A program made the translations under genes and the position numbers. 64,000 nucleotides of DNA from Capillimicrobium parvum (GTDB taxonomy: Bacteria > Actinomycetota > Thermoleophilia > Solirubrobacterales > Solirubrobacteraceae), in the NCBI RefSeq assembly GCF_021172045.1, contig NZ_CP087164.1, positions 5,889,271 to 5,953,270 on the forward strand. The letters run 5' to 3'. Positions 19,249-29,453 of the stretch are shown here, one piece after another (position 1 is the stretch's first letter; each line of letters starts with the position of its first letter). The notes beneath the pieces are model-generated. The model ran no database searches, had not been told where the DNA came from, and saw only the letters and a program-made list of their open reading frames with translations.

Positions 19249-20484
19249 GTGCTTCAACCGGTCAACGTGGGAAGCAAGTCGCTCGCCGACTACACGCACA
19301 TCGTGGGCCGCGACCTGGCGGAGGAGCTGCGCGCCCTGGCTGAGCCGCTGAAGGGCCTGCGGGTCGCGCATCTGTCTGCGACCGCGTTCGGCGGCGGCGT
19401 CTCGGAGATCCTCTACACGCTCGTCCCCCTGATGAAGGACGCGGGGCTCGACGTCGAGTGGCAGGTCATCTACGGGCGCGAGGAGTTCTTCAACGCGACG
19501 AAGCTGATGCACAACGCGCTGCAGGGCAACCCGCAGGACCTCTCCGAGGAGCAATGGGGCGTCTGGGAGCAGTACAACCAGATGAACGCGCGCGAGCTGT
19601 CGCCCGGCTGGGACGTCTGCATCGTCCACGACCCGCAGCCGGCCGCGCTGTACTCGCTCGTGCCGGAGAAGTCGGCGGGCTGGATCTGGCGCTGCCACAT
19701 CGACCTCTCGACGCCGAACCCGGCGACGATGCAGCGCCTGCTGCCGTACGTGCGGGACTACCCGGAGTCGCTGTTCCACATGGAGCAGTACGTGCCGTCC
19801 GGGATGCGGGGGCGCGCGAACGTCGTCCCCCCCGCGATCGATCCGCTCGCGCCGAAGAACATGGCGCTGTCGCCCGAAGACGCGGCGTACGTGTGCAACC
19901 AGTTCGGCATCGACGTCGACCGGCAGATGATCTGTCAGGTGTCGCGGTTCGACCCGTGGAAGGATCCGCTTGGCGTGATCGACGCGTATCGGCTTGTCAA
20001 GGAGGAGATCGGCGACGTCCAGCTCGCGCTCGTCGGCTCGATGGCGTCCGACGACCCGGAGGGGTGGGACTTCTTCAACGCGACGCTCGCGCACGCGGAC
20101 GGCGATCCGGACATCCACATCCTCAACAACTTCAACAACGTCGGTGCGATCGAGGTCAACGCCTTCCAGTCGCACGCGGACGTCGTGGTGCAGAAGTCCA
20201 TCCGGGAGGGCTTCGGCCTGACGGTGTCCGAGGCGCTGTGGAAGGGCAAGCCGTTCATCGGCGGCGACGTCGGCGGCATCCCGCTGCAGGTGGACAACGG
20301 CGTCTCGGGGTATCGGGTGAGCGACGTGGACACCTGCGCGGCCCGCTGCATCGACATCCTGCGCGACCCGGCGCTCGGCAAGGCGCTGGGGCGGCGCGGC
20401 AAGGAGCACGTGCGCGAGCACTTCCTCACGCCGCGCTACCTGCGTGATTACCTGCGGCTCTTCGGGGAGATCGGGTCTTCGTGA
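19249..20484 (+). CDS. treT: Trehalose glycosyltransferring synthase-like GT4 glycosyltransferase (TreT)
   Basis: 411 residues, the usual TreT length. Two Rossmann lobes: N-lobe VAHLSATAFGGGVSEILYTLVPLM with the nucleotide/acceptor loop, and C-lobe CQVSRFDPWKDPLGVIDAY...QKSIREGFGLTVSEALWKGKPFIGG, containing the GT4 E-x7-E pattern. TreT makes trehalose from an NDP-glucose and glucose (reversible). It is directly coupled to an otsA-type gene (GTGA overlap 20481-20484), so two trehalose-forming activities share one transcript. Family assignment is by resemblance over the whole length; a related sucrose/trehalose phosphorylase-like activity cannot be excluded. Confidence 0.85.
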   Translation: MLQPVNVGSKSLADYTHIVGRDLAEELRALAEPLKGLRVAHLSATAFGGGVSEILYTLVPLMKDAGLDVEWQVIYGREEFFNATKLMHNALQGNPQDLSEEQWGVWEQYNQMNARELSPGWDVCIVHDPQPAALYSLVPEKSAGWIWRCHIDLSTPNPATMQRLLPYVRDYPESLFHMEQYVPSGMRGRANVVPPAIDPLAPKNMALSPEDAAYVCNQFGIDVDRQMICQVSRFDPWKDPLGVIDAYRLVKEEIGDVQLALVGSMASDDPEGWDFFNATLAHADGDPDIHILNNFNNVGAIEVNAFQSHADVVVQKSIREGFGLTVSEALWKGKPFIGGDVGGIPLQVDNGVSGYRVSDVDTCAARCIDILRDPALGKALGRRGKEHVREHFLTPRYLRDYLRLFGEIGSS

Positions 20485-21953
20485 ACGCCGATCGCGCCCC
20501 TCTCGTCCTCGTCTCCAACCGTGGCCCGGTGACCTTCGGCGAGGACGGGTCGGTCAAGCGGGGCGGCGGCGGGCTCGTGACGGCGCTCACCGGGCTGGCG
20601 TCACACCGCGACGCGGTGTGGATCGCGTCGGCGATGACGGACGGCGACGCGAAGCGCTCGCAGGAGGCCGGAGGGCAGCCGTTCACCGTCGAGTCGCCGG
20701 CGGGCGGCGAGTACCAGGTGCGCTTCGTCGAGAGCGACCCCGACGCCTACGACCGCTTCTACAACATCTTCGCGAACCCGATGCTGTGGTTCATCCAGCA
20801 CTACCTCTGGGACCTCTCGAACGCCCCGGACATCCGCCGTCACGAGGTCGAGGCGTTCGAGTACGGCTACAACGTCGTCAACGAGGATCTGGCACAGGCG
20901 GTCGTCGACGAGATCGACGGGCGCGAGGAACCCGTCGTGATGATCCACGACTACCACCTCTACACGCTGCCCGGGCTCGTGCGGCGGGCGCGGCCGGACG
21001 CGTTCCTGCACCACTTCGTGCACATCCCGTGGACCCAGCCGGATGCGTGGCGCGTGCTGCCCACCCGCATCCGCGACGAGATCTACGAGGGCCTGCTCGC
21101 CAACGACATCGTCGGGTTCCACACGCAGGCCTACCGGCGCAACTTCCTGCAGTGCTGCCGGGATCTCGTCGGGCTGGAGGTCGACTTCGACGCGGGCGTC
21201 GTGCGCAACGTCGGCGGCCACGACGTGTGGGTGCGGGCGTACCCGCTGCCGATCGACGCCACGGCGACGCGGCGGGTCGCGCAGTCCGACCGGACGCACC
21301 ACTTCGAGCAGGAGCTGCTGCGCCGGCGCCGCGACCACCTGATCCTGCGCGTCGACCGCGCCGACCTGTCGAAGAACGTCCTGCGCGGGTTCTCCGCGTT
21401 CGACCTCTTCCTCGAGCAGCACCCGGACTTCCGCGAGAAGGTCACGTTCGTGGCCCAGTTGATGCCGTCGCGCACGGACGTGCCGGAGTACGCCGAGTAC
21501 CTGGAGCGCATCGAGGCGCTCGTCGCGGTCGTCAACCACCGGCACGGCACGCCGGACTGGATGCCGATCCAGCTCAAGCTGCGCGACGACCTCGAGGAGG
21601 CCGTGGCCGCCTACAAGCACTACGACGTGCTGCTCGTCAACGCGATGTTCGACGGGATGAACCTCGTGGCGAAGGAGGGGCCGGTCGTCAACGAGCGGGA
21701 CGGGGTGTCGGTGCTCAGCGAGAACACGGGCGCCCACGAGGAGCTCGGCGAGTTCGCGCTGTCGGTGAACCCGTTCGACATCCAGGAGCTCGCGGCCTCG
21801 ATCCACGCGGCGCTGACGATGCGCCCGGACGAGCGCGCGCGGCGGGCCGACGGGCTGCGGGAGATCATCACGGGCCGCAATCCGGGCGATTGGATCGACG
21901 ACCAGCTGGCGGACATCCGGCGCAAGCGCGAGTCGCAGCCGGCGGCGCCGTAG
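20481..21953 (+). CDS. otsA: Alpha,alpha-trehalose-6-phosphate synthase (GT20)
   Basis: 490 residues, typical GT20. The N-terminal glycine loop (VSNRGPVTFGEDG...RGGGGLVTAL), HDYHLYTLPGLVRR, HIPWTQPDAWRVLP, DRADLSKNV (with the conserved D/K pair) and VNAMFDGMNLVAKE are all present. It condenses UDP- or GDP-glucose with glucose-6-phosphate. No otsB phosphatase gene lies in the window, so dephosphorylation must be encoded elsewhere. GTG 20481 overlaps the treT stop. Confidence 0.92.
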   Translation: MNADRAPLVLVSNRGPVTFGEDGSVKRGGGGLVTALTGLASHRDAVWIASAMTDGDAKRSQEAGGQPFTVESPAGGEYQVRFVESDPDAYDRFYNIFANPMLWFIQHYLWDLSNAPDIRRHEVEAFEYGYNVVNEDLAQAVVDEIDGREEPVVMIHDYHLYTLPGLVRRARPDAFLHHFVHIPWTQPDAWRVLPTRIRDEIYEGLLANDIVGFHTQAYRRNFLQCCRDLVGLEVDFDAGVVRNVGGHDVWVRAYPLPIDATATRRVAQSDRTHHFEQELLRRRRDHLILRVDRADLSKNVLRGFSAFDLFLEQHPDFREKVTFVAQLMPSRTDVPEYAEYLERIEALVAVVNHRHGTPDWMPIQLKLRDDLEEAVAAYKHYDVLLVNAMFDGMNLVAKEGPVVNERDGVSVLSENTGAHEELGEFALSVNPFDIQELAASIHAALTMRPDERARRADGLREIITGRNPGDWIDDQLADIRRKRESQPAAP

Positions 21954-21964
21954 AGCGCGGGCGC

Positions 21965-22636
21965 TCACCCGAACACGAACTCGGACGGGCCCGGGGCCGG
22001 TTGACGCGGCGCGCGTCCGGGGGCCGCAGCCGGTGCGGACGGCGACGCGCTCGGGGCTGGTGCCGGCGCCGGGCTCGGGGCTGGTGCCGGCGCGGGCGCC
22101 GGGCTCGGAGCGGGCGCGGTCTGCGGGACGCCCGCGCTCTGCCGCCCGGTGGCCACCGGCCGGCGGGCCGGCGGACGCTGGTCGGTGCGTGCCGCGGTCT
22201 GCGTCGGCGCGCTCCGTCGCGCTCCCGCCGCCCGTCGCGCTCCCACCGCCCGTCGCACTCCCGCCGCCCGTCGCACTCCCGCCGCCCGTCGCACTCCCGC
22301 CCGCCGCTTCGCGGGGCGTCGCGCCCGCCGCTTCACAAGCGACCGCTCCGCCACGCGCGCACGCGACGGATGCGCGGCGAGCGCTCGGGTCCGGCGCGCG
22401 TGCTCCGTCCGCTCCTGCGCACCCTCCGGCCTCGGCTCGGCGGGGCTCTCGGTCACAGTCACGGGGGCGGGGACCGGGCGGGCCGAGATCGGAGCGACGG
22501 GTACCGCCGTCGGCGGCGGCAGCTCGGCCTCCTTCGGAGCCAGCCGCGGCCAGGCGAGGATCAGGGCGACGAGCGCCAGGACCGCCGCCGCGCAGGCGAC
22601 GTTGCCCCATCTGATGCGCTGCGCGAGCGGCTCCAT
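21965..22636 (-). CDS. Single-pass membrane protein with basic Arg/Ala repeats and Pro/Ala tail
   Basis: 223 residues from ATG 22636 (ATG 22651 would add five). One membrane helix near the N-terminus (VACAAAVLALVALILAWP), then an extracytoplasmic part with a strongly basic block of RRAAGVRRAAGVRRAVGARR repeats and a Pro/Ala/Ser tail. The basic block is encoded by a 15-bp tandem repeat (about 22226-22310). No family recognised. The composition suits a protein that binds an acidic wall polymer, but repeat expansion of a GC-rich frame would look similar. Divergent from rpsF. Confidence 0.5.
   Translation of the reverse strand: MEPLAQRIRWGNVACAAAVLALVALILAWPRLAPKEAELPPPTAVPVAPISARPVPAPVTVTESPAEPRPEGAQERTEHARRTRALAAHPSRARVAERSLVKRRARRPAKRRAGVRRAAGVRRAAGVRRAVGARRAAGARRSAPTQTAARTDQRPPARRPVATGRQSAGVPQTAPAPSPAPAPAPAPSPAPAPAPSASPSAPAAAPGRAPRQPAPGPSEFVFG
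22226..22310. repeat. 15-bp GC-rich tandem repeat inside the basic membrane protein gene
   Basis: About five imperfect copies of a CCGCCCGTCGCACTC-type unit; 15 is a multiple of three, so the frame is kept and the product has a five-residue repeat (RRAAG/V). Confidence 0.75.
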
Positions 22637-22683
22637 GCCCCGTCCAGGCATGGCGCGCGCAAGGTTCGCCCCCCGGACGCTGC

Positions 22684-22689
22684 TATCTT
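22684..22689 (+). promoter_or_regulatory. -10 box (TATCTT) of rpsF
   Basis: TATCTT ends 12 nt before ATG 22702; short or absent leader. Confidence 0.5.
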
Positions 22690-22701
22690 CATCCGCCGCA
22701 C

Positions 22702-23067
22702 ATGGCCCAGCCTCAGCCGACATACGACCTCATGCTCCTGCTCGACCTCGAGTCCACCGAGGACGACCGCGCCAAGGTGCTCGCCGACGCCGAGCGCATC
22801 ATCACCGAGGGCGGCGAGCTGATCGGCACGCACGAGTGGGGCGTCCGCGAGATGGCCTACGAGATCCGCCACCAGGACTCGGCGGACTACCGCCTGTTCC
22901 AGTTCCACGTGAACACGACGGCGACGCTGGACGAGCTCGACCGCGCGCTGTCGATCGCCGACGGCGTCCTGCGCTTCCGCATCATCCGCCTCGCCCCGGG
23001 CACGCCCGAGCCGCCGGATCCCGGCGCCGCGAGCCCGGTCGAAGCGGACTTCGAGACCTCGCTGTAG
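22702..23067 (+). CDS. rpsF: 30S ribosomal protein S6
   Basis: 121 residues with the ferredoxin-like S6 fold (TYDLMLLLDLESTEDDRAKVLADAERII...GVREMAYEIRHQDSADYRLFQFH). Ends with an acidic Pro-rich tail. First gene of the rpsF-ssb-rpsR-rplI cluster. In other bacteria the S6:S18 complex represses its own mRNA through an rpsF leader motif; with the promoter this close to ATG there is little room for such a leader here. Confidence 0.96.
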   Translation: MAQPQPTYDLMLLLDLESTEDDRAKVLADAERIITEGGELIGTHEWGVREMAYEIRHQDSADYRLFQFHVNTTATLDELDRALSIADGVLRFRIIRLAPGTPEPPDPGAASPVEADFETSL

Positions 23068-23262
23068 ACGACCGGGGCGCGCGCGTCCCGGACTCGGCAT
23101 CGACGCGGGCCGCTCGACCCGCGTTGCGTTCATCCGCCCGGCCCGCGCCCACCTGCGGGCACCCCGCACATCACCCGCGCAGGCGTCCCCCACTCTCCTA
23201 CGCCTTCGCGACGATTCCGCGCACGTTCCGCGCACTTCCCGGTCTGCCGCCGACCTCCGCGC

Positions 23263-23268
23263 TAGGCT
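23263..23268 (+). promoter_or_regulatory. -10 box (TAGGCT) of ssb
   Basis: TAGGCT lies 40 nt before ATG 23309. The transcript would carry a leader of about 34 nt with a strong Shine-Dalgarno (AAAGGAGG, 23293-23300), unlike the leaderless genes around it. Confidence 0.5.
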
Positions 23269-23308
23269 CGCCCGCAGATTCGTTCAGTGCCGAAAGGAGG
23301 CGCCCGAC

Positions 23309-23779
23309 ATGGCCGCCACGAACATCAACCGGGTGATCATCACCGGCAACCTGACCCGCGATCCGGAGCTGCGTGCCACCGGCAGCGGAATGGCCATCTG
23401 CGGGCTGCGCATCGCGTGCAACACGCGGCGCAAGGACAACCAGAGCGGCGAGTGGGTCGACAAGCCCAACTACTTCGACGTGACCATCTTCGGCCGTCAG
23501 GGCGAGAACGCGGCCCAGTACCTGTCGAAGGGCCGCGGCGTCGCGATCGACGGCCGCCTCGAGTGGCGCGAGTGGCAGGACCAGCAGGGCAACAAGCGCC
23601 AGTCCGTCGACATCATCGCGGACAACGTCCAGTTCCTGGGCAGCGGCGGCGAGGGCGGCAACGGCGGCGGCGGCGGGTTCACGCCGCGCAGCGACGTGCC
23701 GGTCTCGACCGACGACTTCGCCCCGGTCGGCGGGGGCGGCGGCTCCAGCGCGCCGGCCGACGACGACATCCCGTTCTGA
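23309..23779 (+). CDS. ssb: Single-stranded DNA-binding protein
   Basis: 156 residues. OB-fold domain over the first 110 residues (NRVIITGNLTRDPELRATGSG...YFDVTIFGRQGENAAQYLSKGRGVAIDGRLEWREW), a Gly-rich linker, and the acidic C-terminal tip DDDIPF that recruits replication and repair partners. A strong ribosome binding site precedes ATG 23309. A long GC hairpin follows the stop. Confidence 0.97.
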   Translation: MAATNINRVIITGNLTRDPELRATGSGMAICGLRIACNTRRKDNQSGEWVDKPNYFDVTIFGRQGENAAQYLSKGRGVAIDGRLEWREWQDQQGNKRQSVDIIADNVQFLGSGGEGGNGGGGGFTPRSDVPVSTDDFAPVGGGGGSSAPADDDIPF

Positions 23780-23796
23780 TCACCCGCCGCTGAGCT

Positions 23797-23828
23797 GACG
23801 CCGTCGCCGTGACCGCGGTGGCGGCGTC
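23797..23828 (+). terminator. Terminator-like hairpin after ssb
   Basis: A 13-bp stem (with two G-U pairs in RNA) closes around a 6-nt loop, 18 nt after the ssb stop and before the separate rpsR promoter. No T-run. Confidence 0.5.
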
Positions 23829-23916
23829 TCGTCGCCCACGGCACGCTCCTCGCCGCCGGCTGTCGCGACGTGCGGCACATCCATCGGACGGATCGGACCT
23901 GAACGACGCATCTGCC

Positions 23917-23922
23917 TACAAT
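23917..23922 (+). promoter_or_regulatory. -10 box (TACAAT) ahead of rpsR
   Basis: TACAAT is the closest match to the bacterial -10 consensus in this region; it would give a leader of about 75 nt before TTG 24004. Confidence 0.5.
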
Positions 23923-24003
23923 GTGGCCTTCGGTCGCGCGACCCCGGCGTTGGGCTGCGCGCGTGACGCAAAGACTTCGACGTAGACGAGAGGCTCGACC
24001 ACC

Positions 24004-24339
24004 TTGGCAAAAGCACGTGGCCGCGGGAAGCCCACCCGCCGGCGTGACAAGAAGGGCGGACCCGGCAGCGGCCGCCGCAAGCCCTGCCCGTTCTGCCGCG
24101 ACAAGATCGAGCAGGTCGACTACAAGGACCTCGCGACGCTGCGGAAGTTCGTCTCCGAGAAGGGCAAGATCCGCTCTCGTCGCATCAGCGGTGCGTGCCG
24201 CCGCCACCAGAACCAGATCGCCGGCGCGGTGAAGCGCGCGCGCGAACTGGCGCTGCTGCCGTATGTCGACCCGACCGGTGGGCGCGAGGAAGAGCGCGGC
24301 GGTCGCGGCGGCCGCGGGCGCGAGGACCGGGAGCGCTAG
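24004..24339 (+). CDS. rpsR: 30S ribosomal protein S18
   Basis: 111 residues. Basic N-terminus, a CPFC pair (start of the zinc-binding form, with a later Cys in SGACRRHQ), and the S18 core [50 protein letters not shown] Gly/Arg/Glu tail of about 20 residues follows the usual end. TTG 24004 is the start that gives the family N-terminus MAKARGRGK. rplI begins 2 nt after the stop. Confidence 0.95.
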   Translation: MAKARGRGKPTRRRDKKGGPGSGRRKPCPFCRDKIEQVDYKDLATLRKFVSEKGKIRSRRISGACRRHQNQIAGAVKRARELALLPYVDPTGGREEERGGRGGRGREDRER

Positions 24340-24341
24340 CC

Positions 24342-24794
24342 ATGCCCGAGGCCATCCTGCTGAAGGACGTCGAAGGCGTCGGCGAGCGCGGCACGGTCGT
24401 CGAGGTCTCCAAGGGCTACCTCCGCAACTTCCTGATCCCGCGCAAGCTGGCGCAGCCGGCCACGAAGGGCGCCGTCGAGGCCGCCCAGGTGCGCATGGCC
24501 CAGCTCGAGAAGGCGAAGGCCGAGGCGATCGAGCGGGCGAAGGAGAACGCCGCCACGCTCTCGCGCACGGTGCTGACCATCTCGCAGCAGGCCGGCGACG
24601 ACGGCCGCCTGTTCGGCTCGGTCACGTCGCAGGACATCGCGGACGCCATCCGCGACGCGCGCGGCCTGAAGGTCGACCGGCGCAAGATCAACCTCGAGGA
24701 GCCCATCAAGCACGTGGGCACCTACATGGTCGACGTGGAGATCGCCGAAGGTGCGACGGCCTCCGTGAAGACCATGGTCGTCGAGTCCAAGTAG
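24342..24794 (+). CDS. rplI: 50S ribosomal protein L9
   Basis: 150 residues, standard L9: N-terminal rRNA-binding domain (AILLKDVEGVGERGTVVEVSKGYLRNFLIPRKLA), long connecting helix, and C-terminal domain (GRLFGSVTSQDIADAIRDA). ATG 24342 follows rpsR by 2 nt; the longer open frame upstream is shadow. Confidence 0.96.
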   Translation: MPEAILLKDVEGVGERGTVVEVSKGYLRNFLIPRKLAQPATKGAVEAAQVRMAQLEKAKAEAIERAKENAATLSRTVLTISQQAGDDGRLFGSVTSQDIADAIRDARGLKVDRRKINLEEPIKHVGTYMVDVEIAEGATASVKTMVVESK

Positions 24795-24812
24795 CCCTCA
24801 GACGGTTCCACA

Positions 24813-24837
24813 GCGCCACCGCAGCCGGCGGTGGCGC
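24813..24837 (+). terminator. Terminator-like hairpin after rplI
   Basis: A 10-bp perfect stem (24813-24822 with 24828-24837) with a 5-nt loop, 19 nt after the rplI stop; no T-run follows. Confidence 0.5.
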
Positions 24838-24933
24838 CGCCGGAGCGTCGCGTCGCGGAGGAACGCGTTCGGTCCGCCGGGCACGCGCACGCGCGGTCGA
24901 GGGCGATCGCGTCGGCCACCGGCAGGGCGTGGC

Positions 24934-25091
24934 GCCGAGCGGCTCGAGCGGGGGCGGCGGCACCGAGCGGCTCGAGCGGGCGCGGCGGCGCCGAGCGGGG
25001 GCGGCGGCACCGAGCGGCTCGAGCGGGCGCGGCGGCGCCGAGCGGGCGCGGCGGCACCGGACCGGCACCGGCACCGGCACCGGCACCGGCG
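24934..25091. repeat. Degenerate GC tandem repeats between rplI and dnaB
   Basis: Five imperfect units built on CCGAGCGG(CTCGAGCGG)GCGCGGCGGC, alternating long and short forms, followed by about five copies of the hexamer ACCGGC. Open frames run through it on both strands only because GC-rich repeats lack stops; none looks like protein. The rest of the 24795-25204 gap holds the hairpin at 24813 and nothing else I can support. Confidence 0.8.
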
Positions 25092-25204
25092 CGGAGCGGA
25101 CGTTTGCCACACCCGGGCACCGCTTCGTCACGCCTCGACACCAGTTCTTCACAACTCCCCGCTCTGTGCGGCAACTTCGCCTGCATTCGCTCTGGGGCCG
25201 TTGC

Positions 25205-25210
25205 TAGCTT
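25205..25210 (+). promoter_or_regulatory. -10 box (TAGCTT) of dnaB
   Basis: TAGCTT is 2 nt before ATG 25213 and 11 nt before ATG 25222; the second spacing fits transcription start better and is used to choose the dnaB start. Confidence 0.45.
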
Positions 25211-25221
25211 CGATGCGCTCC

Positions 25222-26609
25222 ATGGCCACATCCCCCGAGATCGCGCTCGCGTCGCCCACGTTCCCGCCGCTCAACGGCACCGCCCCGCCGCACAACCTCG
25301 AGGCCGAGCAGTCGGTGCTCGGCGCGATCCTCCTCTCCGACCGCGCGCTCTACGCGCTGGTGATCGAGGAGGGCCTGCGGCCCGAGGACTTCTACCGCGA
25401 GCGCCACCGCGTCACGTACGCGACGATGCTCGAGCTCTACAACACCAACGAGCCGATCGATCCGCTCACGGTGACCGAGGCGCTGCGCCAGTCGGGCCGG
25501 CTGGAGGACGCGGGCGGCGCCGAGTCGATCGACGCGCTCACCGGCTCGGTCCCGCTCGTCGGCAACGCCCGCCGCTACGCCCAGATCGTCAAGGAGAACG
25601 CGCTCCTGCGCCGCCTCCTGACCACGACCTACGAGATCCAGGCCTCGGTCACCGAGCGCCGCCTCTCCCCGCGCGACCTCGTGGAGCAGGCCGAGAAGGC
25701 GATGCTGGAGGTCGCCCACGACGACAAGCAGCAGGACTTCCGCAGCATCGACGAGATCCTCCACGACGAGCTCGACAAGATGCAGCGCCTGTCCGCCGAG
25801 GGCACCGCGCTGACGGGCACCCCGTCCGGGTTCAAGGACCTCGACGAGATCACCGGCGGCTTCCAGCCCGGCAACCTGATCATCCTGGCCGCACGTCCAT
25901 CGATGGGAAAATCAGCGCTCGTCACGAACATCGCCGAGAACGCGGCCATCGACTACAACCGGCCTGTCGCGCTGTTCAGCCTCGAGATGTCGGAGACCGA
26001 GCTCGCGCAGCGGTTCGTCGCGTCGCAGGGCCGGATCTTCGGCGACAAGCTGCGCAAGGGCCGCGTGCAGGACTCCGAGTGGCCGAAGATCCTCGACGCC
26101 ACGAAGAAGCTGAGCACGGCGCCGCTGTACGTCGACGACTCGTCGGACATCGGCATCCTCGACATCCGCGCCAAGGCGCGCCGGCTGCACCAGCAGGCGC
26201 CCGGCGGACTCGGCCTGATCATCATCGACTACCTCCAGCTCATGCGCCCCGACGCAGGCACCGACAGCCGCGTCGAGCAGGTCGGCCAGATGTCGCGCGG
26301 GCTGAAGATCCTGGCCCGCGAGCTGAGGGTCCCGGTCATCGCGCTGTCACAGCTGTCGCGCGCGGTCGAGCAGCGCCACGACAAGAAGCCGATCCTGAGC
26401 GATCTGAGGGAATCCGGCCAGATCGAGCAGGACGCAGACCTCGTCATGTTCATCTACCGCGACGAGTACTACGAGAAGGACGAGTCCGAGCAGCAGGGGC
26501 TCGCGGACATCCTCATCGCCAAGCACCGCAACGGCGGCCTGGGCGACGTCACGCTGACGTTCCGCAAGGAGTACCCGAAGTTCCTCAACTACGCCGGCGA
26601 GCGGTACAC

Positions 26610-26613
<4 letters not shown>
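25222..26613 (+). CDS. dnaB: Replicative DNA helicase DnaB
   Basis: 463 residues from ATG 25222. N-terminal primase-interacting domain (PPHNLEAEQSVLGAILLSDRA), then the RecA-like helicase with Walker A ARPSMGKSAL, Walker B LIIIDYLQLM, and DKKPILSDLRESGQIEQDAD. It unwinds DNA as a ring hexamer at the fork. Starts at TTG 25201 or ATG 25213 are open but would overlap the likely -10 box. The helicase-loader gene is coupled through GTGA at 26610-26613. No intein is present. Confidence 0.95.
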
Positions 26614-28698
<2,085 letters not shown>

Positions 28699-28712
28699 GC
28701 CACGCCGGCGCG

Positions 28713-29159
28713 CTACGCCGACGGGGGAGCCTCGCCCCGCCGCAGGACGCGCAGCGCGAGCGCCGCGCCGGACAGCATCAGGACCGCGATGAGGCTGATC
28801 TGCACGGACACGATCCCCTCCTGCGACCAGTAGACGTCGTCGAGCTTGAGCAGGAGGGCCGACTCGTCGAGCGTCAGCGCCGCGCCCGCGCCGAACGGCA
28901 GGGCCAGCCACGTCTCGGCCGCCTCGTCCTCGGTCAGCAGCGCCGCGCCGCCCGCGGCCAGGATCAGCGCGATCCCCGGCACGAAGTGGTGCACGTGGTG
29001 CGAGCCGACCATGAGGTTGCGAAACGGGCCGAAGCGCCCGCGGGTACGGATGACCCACGTCGACGCGCGCACCAGCCCGAACGAGATGGTGAAGGAGCCG
29101 AGCAGGTTCAGCAGCCGCCGCTCGAGCGGCGACGCGGCGCGGTAGCCCCGCACCGCCAC
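28713..29159 (-). CDS. Small membrane protein with HHVHH and DVYWSQEG motifs
   Basis: 148 residues, about four membrane helices. I do not recognise a named family. It is clearly related to the protein at 31690-32514: SFGLVRAS/SFGFIRTS, GSHHVHHFVPG/GGVHLHHLVWG, and LTLDESALLLKLDDVYWSQEGIVS/FTLDEFALWVRLQDVYWSQEGRVS align in order. Conserved His, Asp and Glu at membrane edges could bind a metal; this is inference. GTG 29159 is the first start in the frame, but a second frame upstream (29108-29365) encodes a plausible extra N-terminal helix, so the 5' end may be affected by a frameshift. Confidence 0.72.
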   Translation of the reverse strand: MAVRGYRAASPLERRLLNLLGSFTISFGLVRASTWVIRTRGRFGPFRNLMVGSHHVHHFVPGIALILAAGGAALLTEDEAAETWLALPFGAGAALTLDESALLLKLDDVYWSQEGIVSVQISLIAVLMLSGAALALRVLRRGEAPPSA

Positions 29160-29365
29160 CGACGCCGTCTCGCGCGCCGCCGCGCCCGGCGGGAGGTGCT
29201 GCGGCGACCGGCCACGACGCGCAGCGCCTCGTCCGCGGCCACCGCGGCGGTCAGCACCAGCGCCAGCACGCCGAGCACCTGGGTGGGGCGCTCGGCGCGC
29301 AGGCGGCGCCGCCGCGCCCAGGGCGGCTCGATCGCTCCGGGCAGGCGGCGTCGTCGGCGAGGCAT
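29108..29365 (-). CDS. Possible small membrane ORF or frameshifted N-terminus of the DVYWSQEG protein
   Basis: 85-codon frame with a very basic start (MPRRRRRLPG), one hydrophobic segment (TQVLGVLALVLTAAVAADEALRVV) and then low-complexity Arg/Ser. It overlaps the downstream gene by 52 nt in another frame. Up to about position 29200 it reads like protein; after that it does not. Either the gene start was shifted by an indel in the GCGGCGGCGCGCG run, or this is chance. The paralogue at 31690 does not need this extension. Confidence 0.3.
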   Translation of the reverse strand: MPRRRRRLPGAIEPPWARRRRLRAERPTQVLGVLALVLTAAVAADEALRVVAGRRSTSRRARRRARRRRWRCGATAPRRRSSGGC

Positions 29366-29437
29366 CGGCGGTCAGGGTAACCGCGGCCGGAGGCGGCGGC
29401 CGCGCCCCGGCTCGACGAGCGGCGGCGCCCCAGAAGG

Positions 29438-29443
29438 TAGGCT
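29438..29443 (+). promoter_or_regulatory. -10 box (TAGGCT) of the PI-PLC-like gene
   Basis: TAGGCT ends 10 nt before GTG 29454; supports that start. Confidence 0.5.
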
Positions 29444-29453
29444 GGCGACCGGT

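Noticed and set aside
24722..25231. Long open frames through the rplI-dnaB gap on both strands
   Set aside because: They consist of low-complexity Arg/Ala/Pro from a GC repeat and run into rplI and dnaB out of frame.
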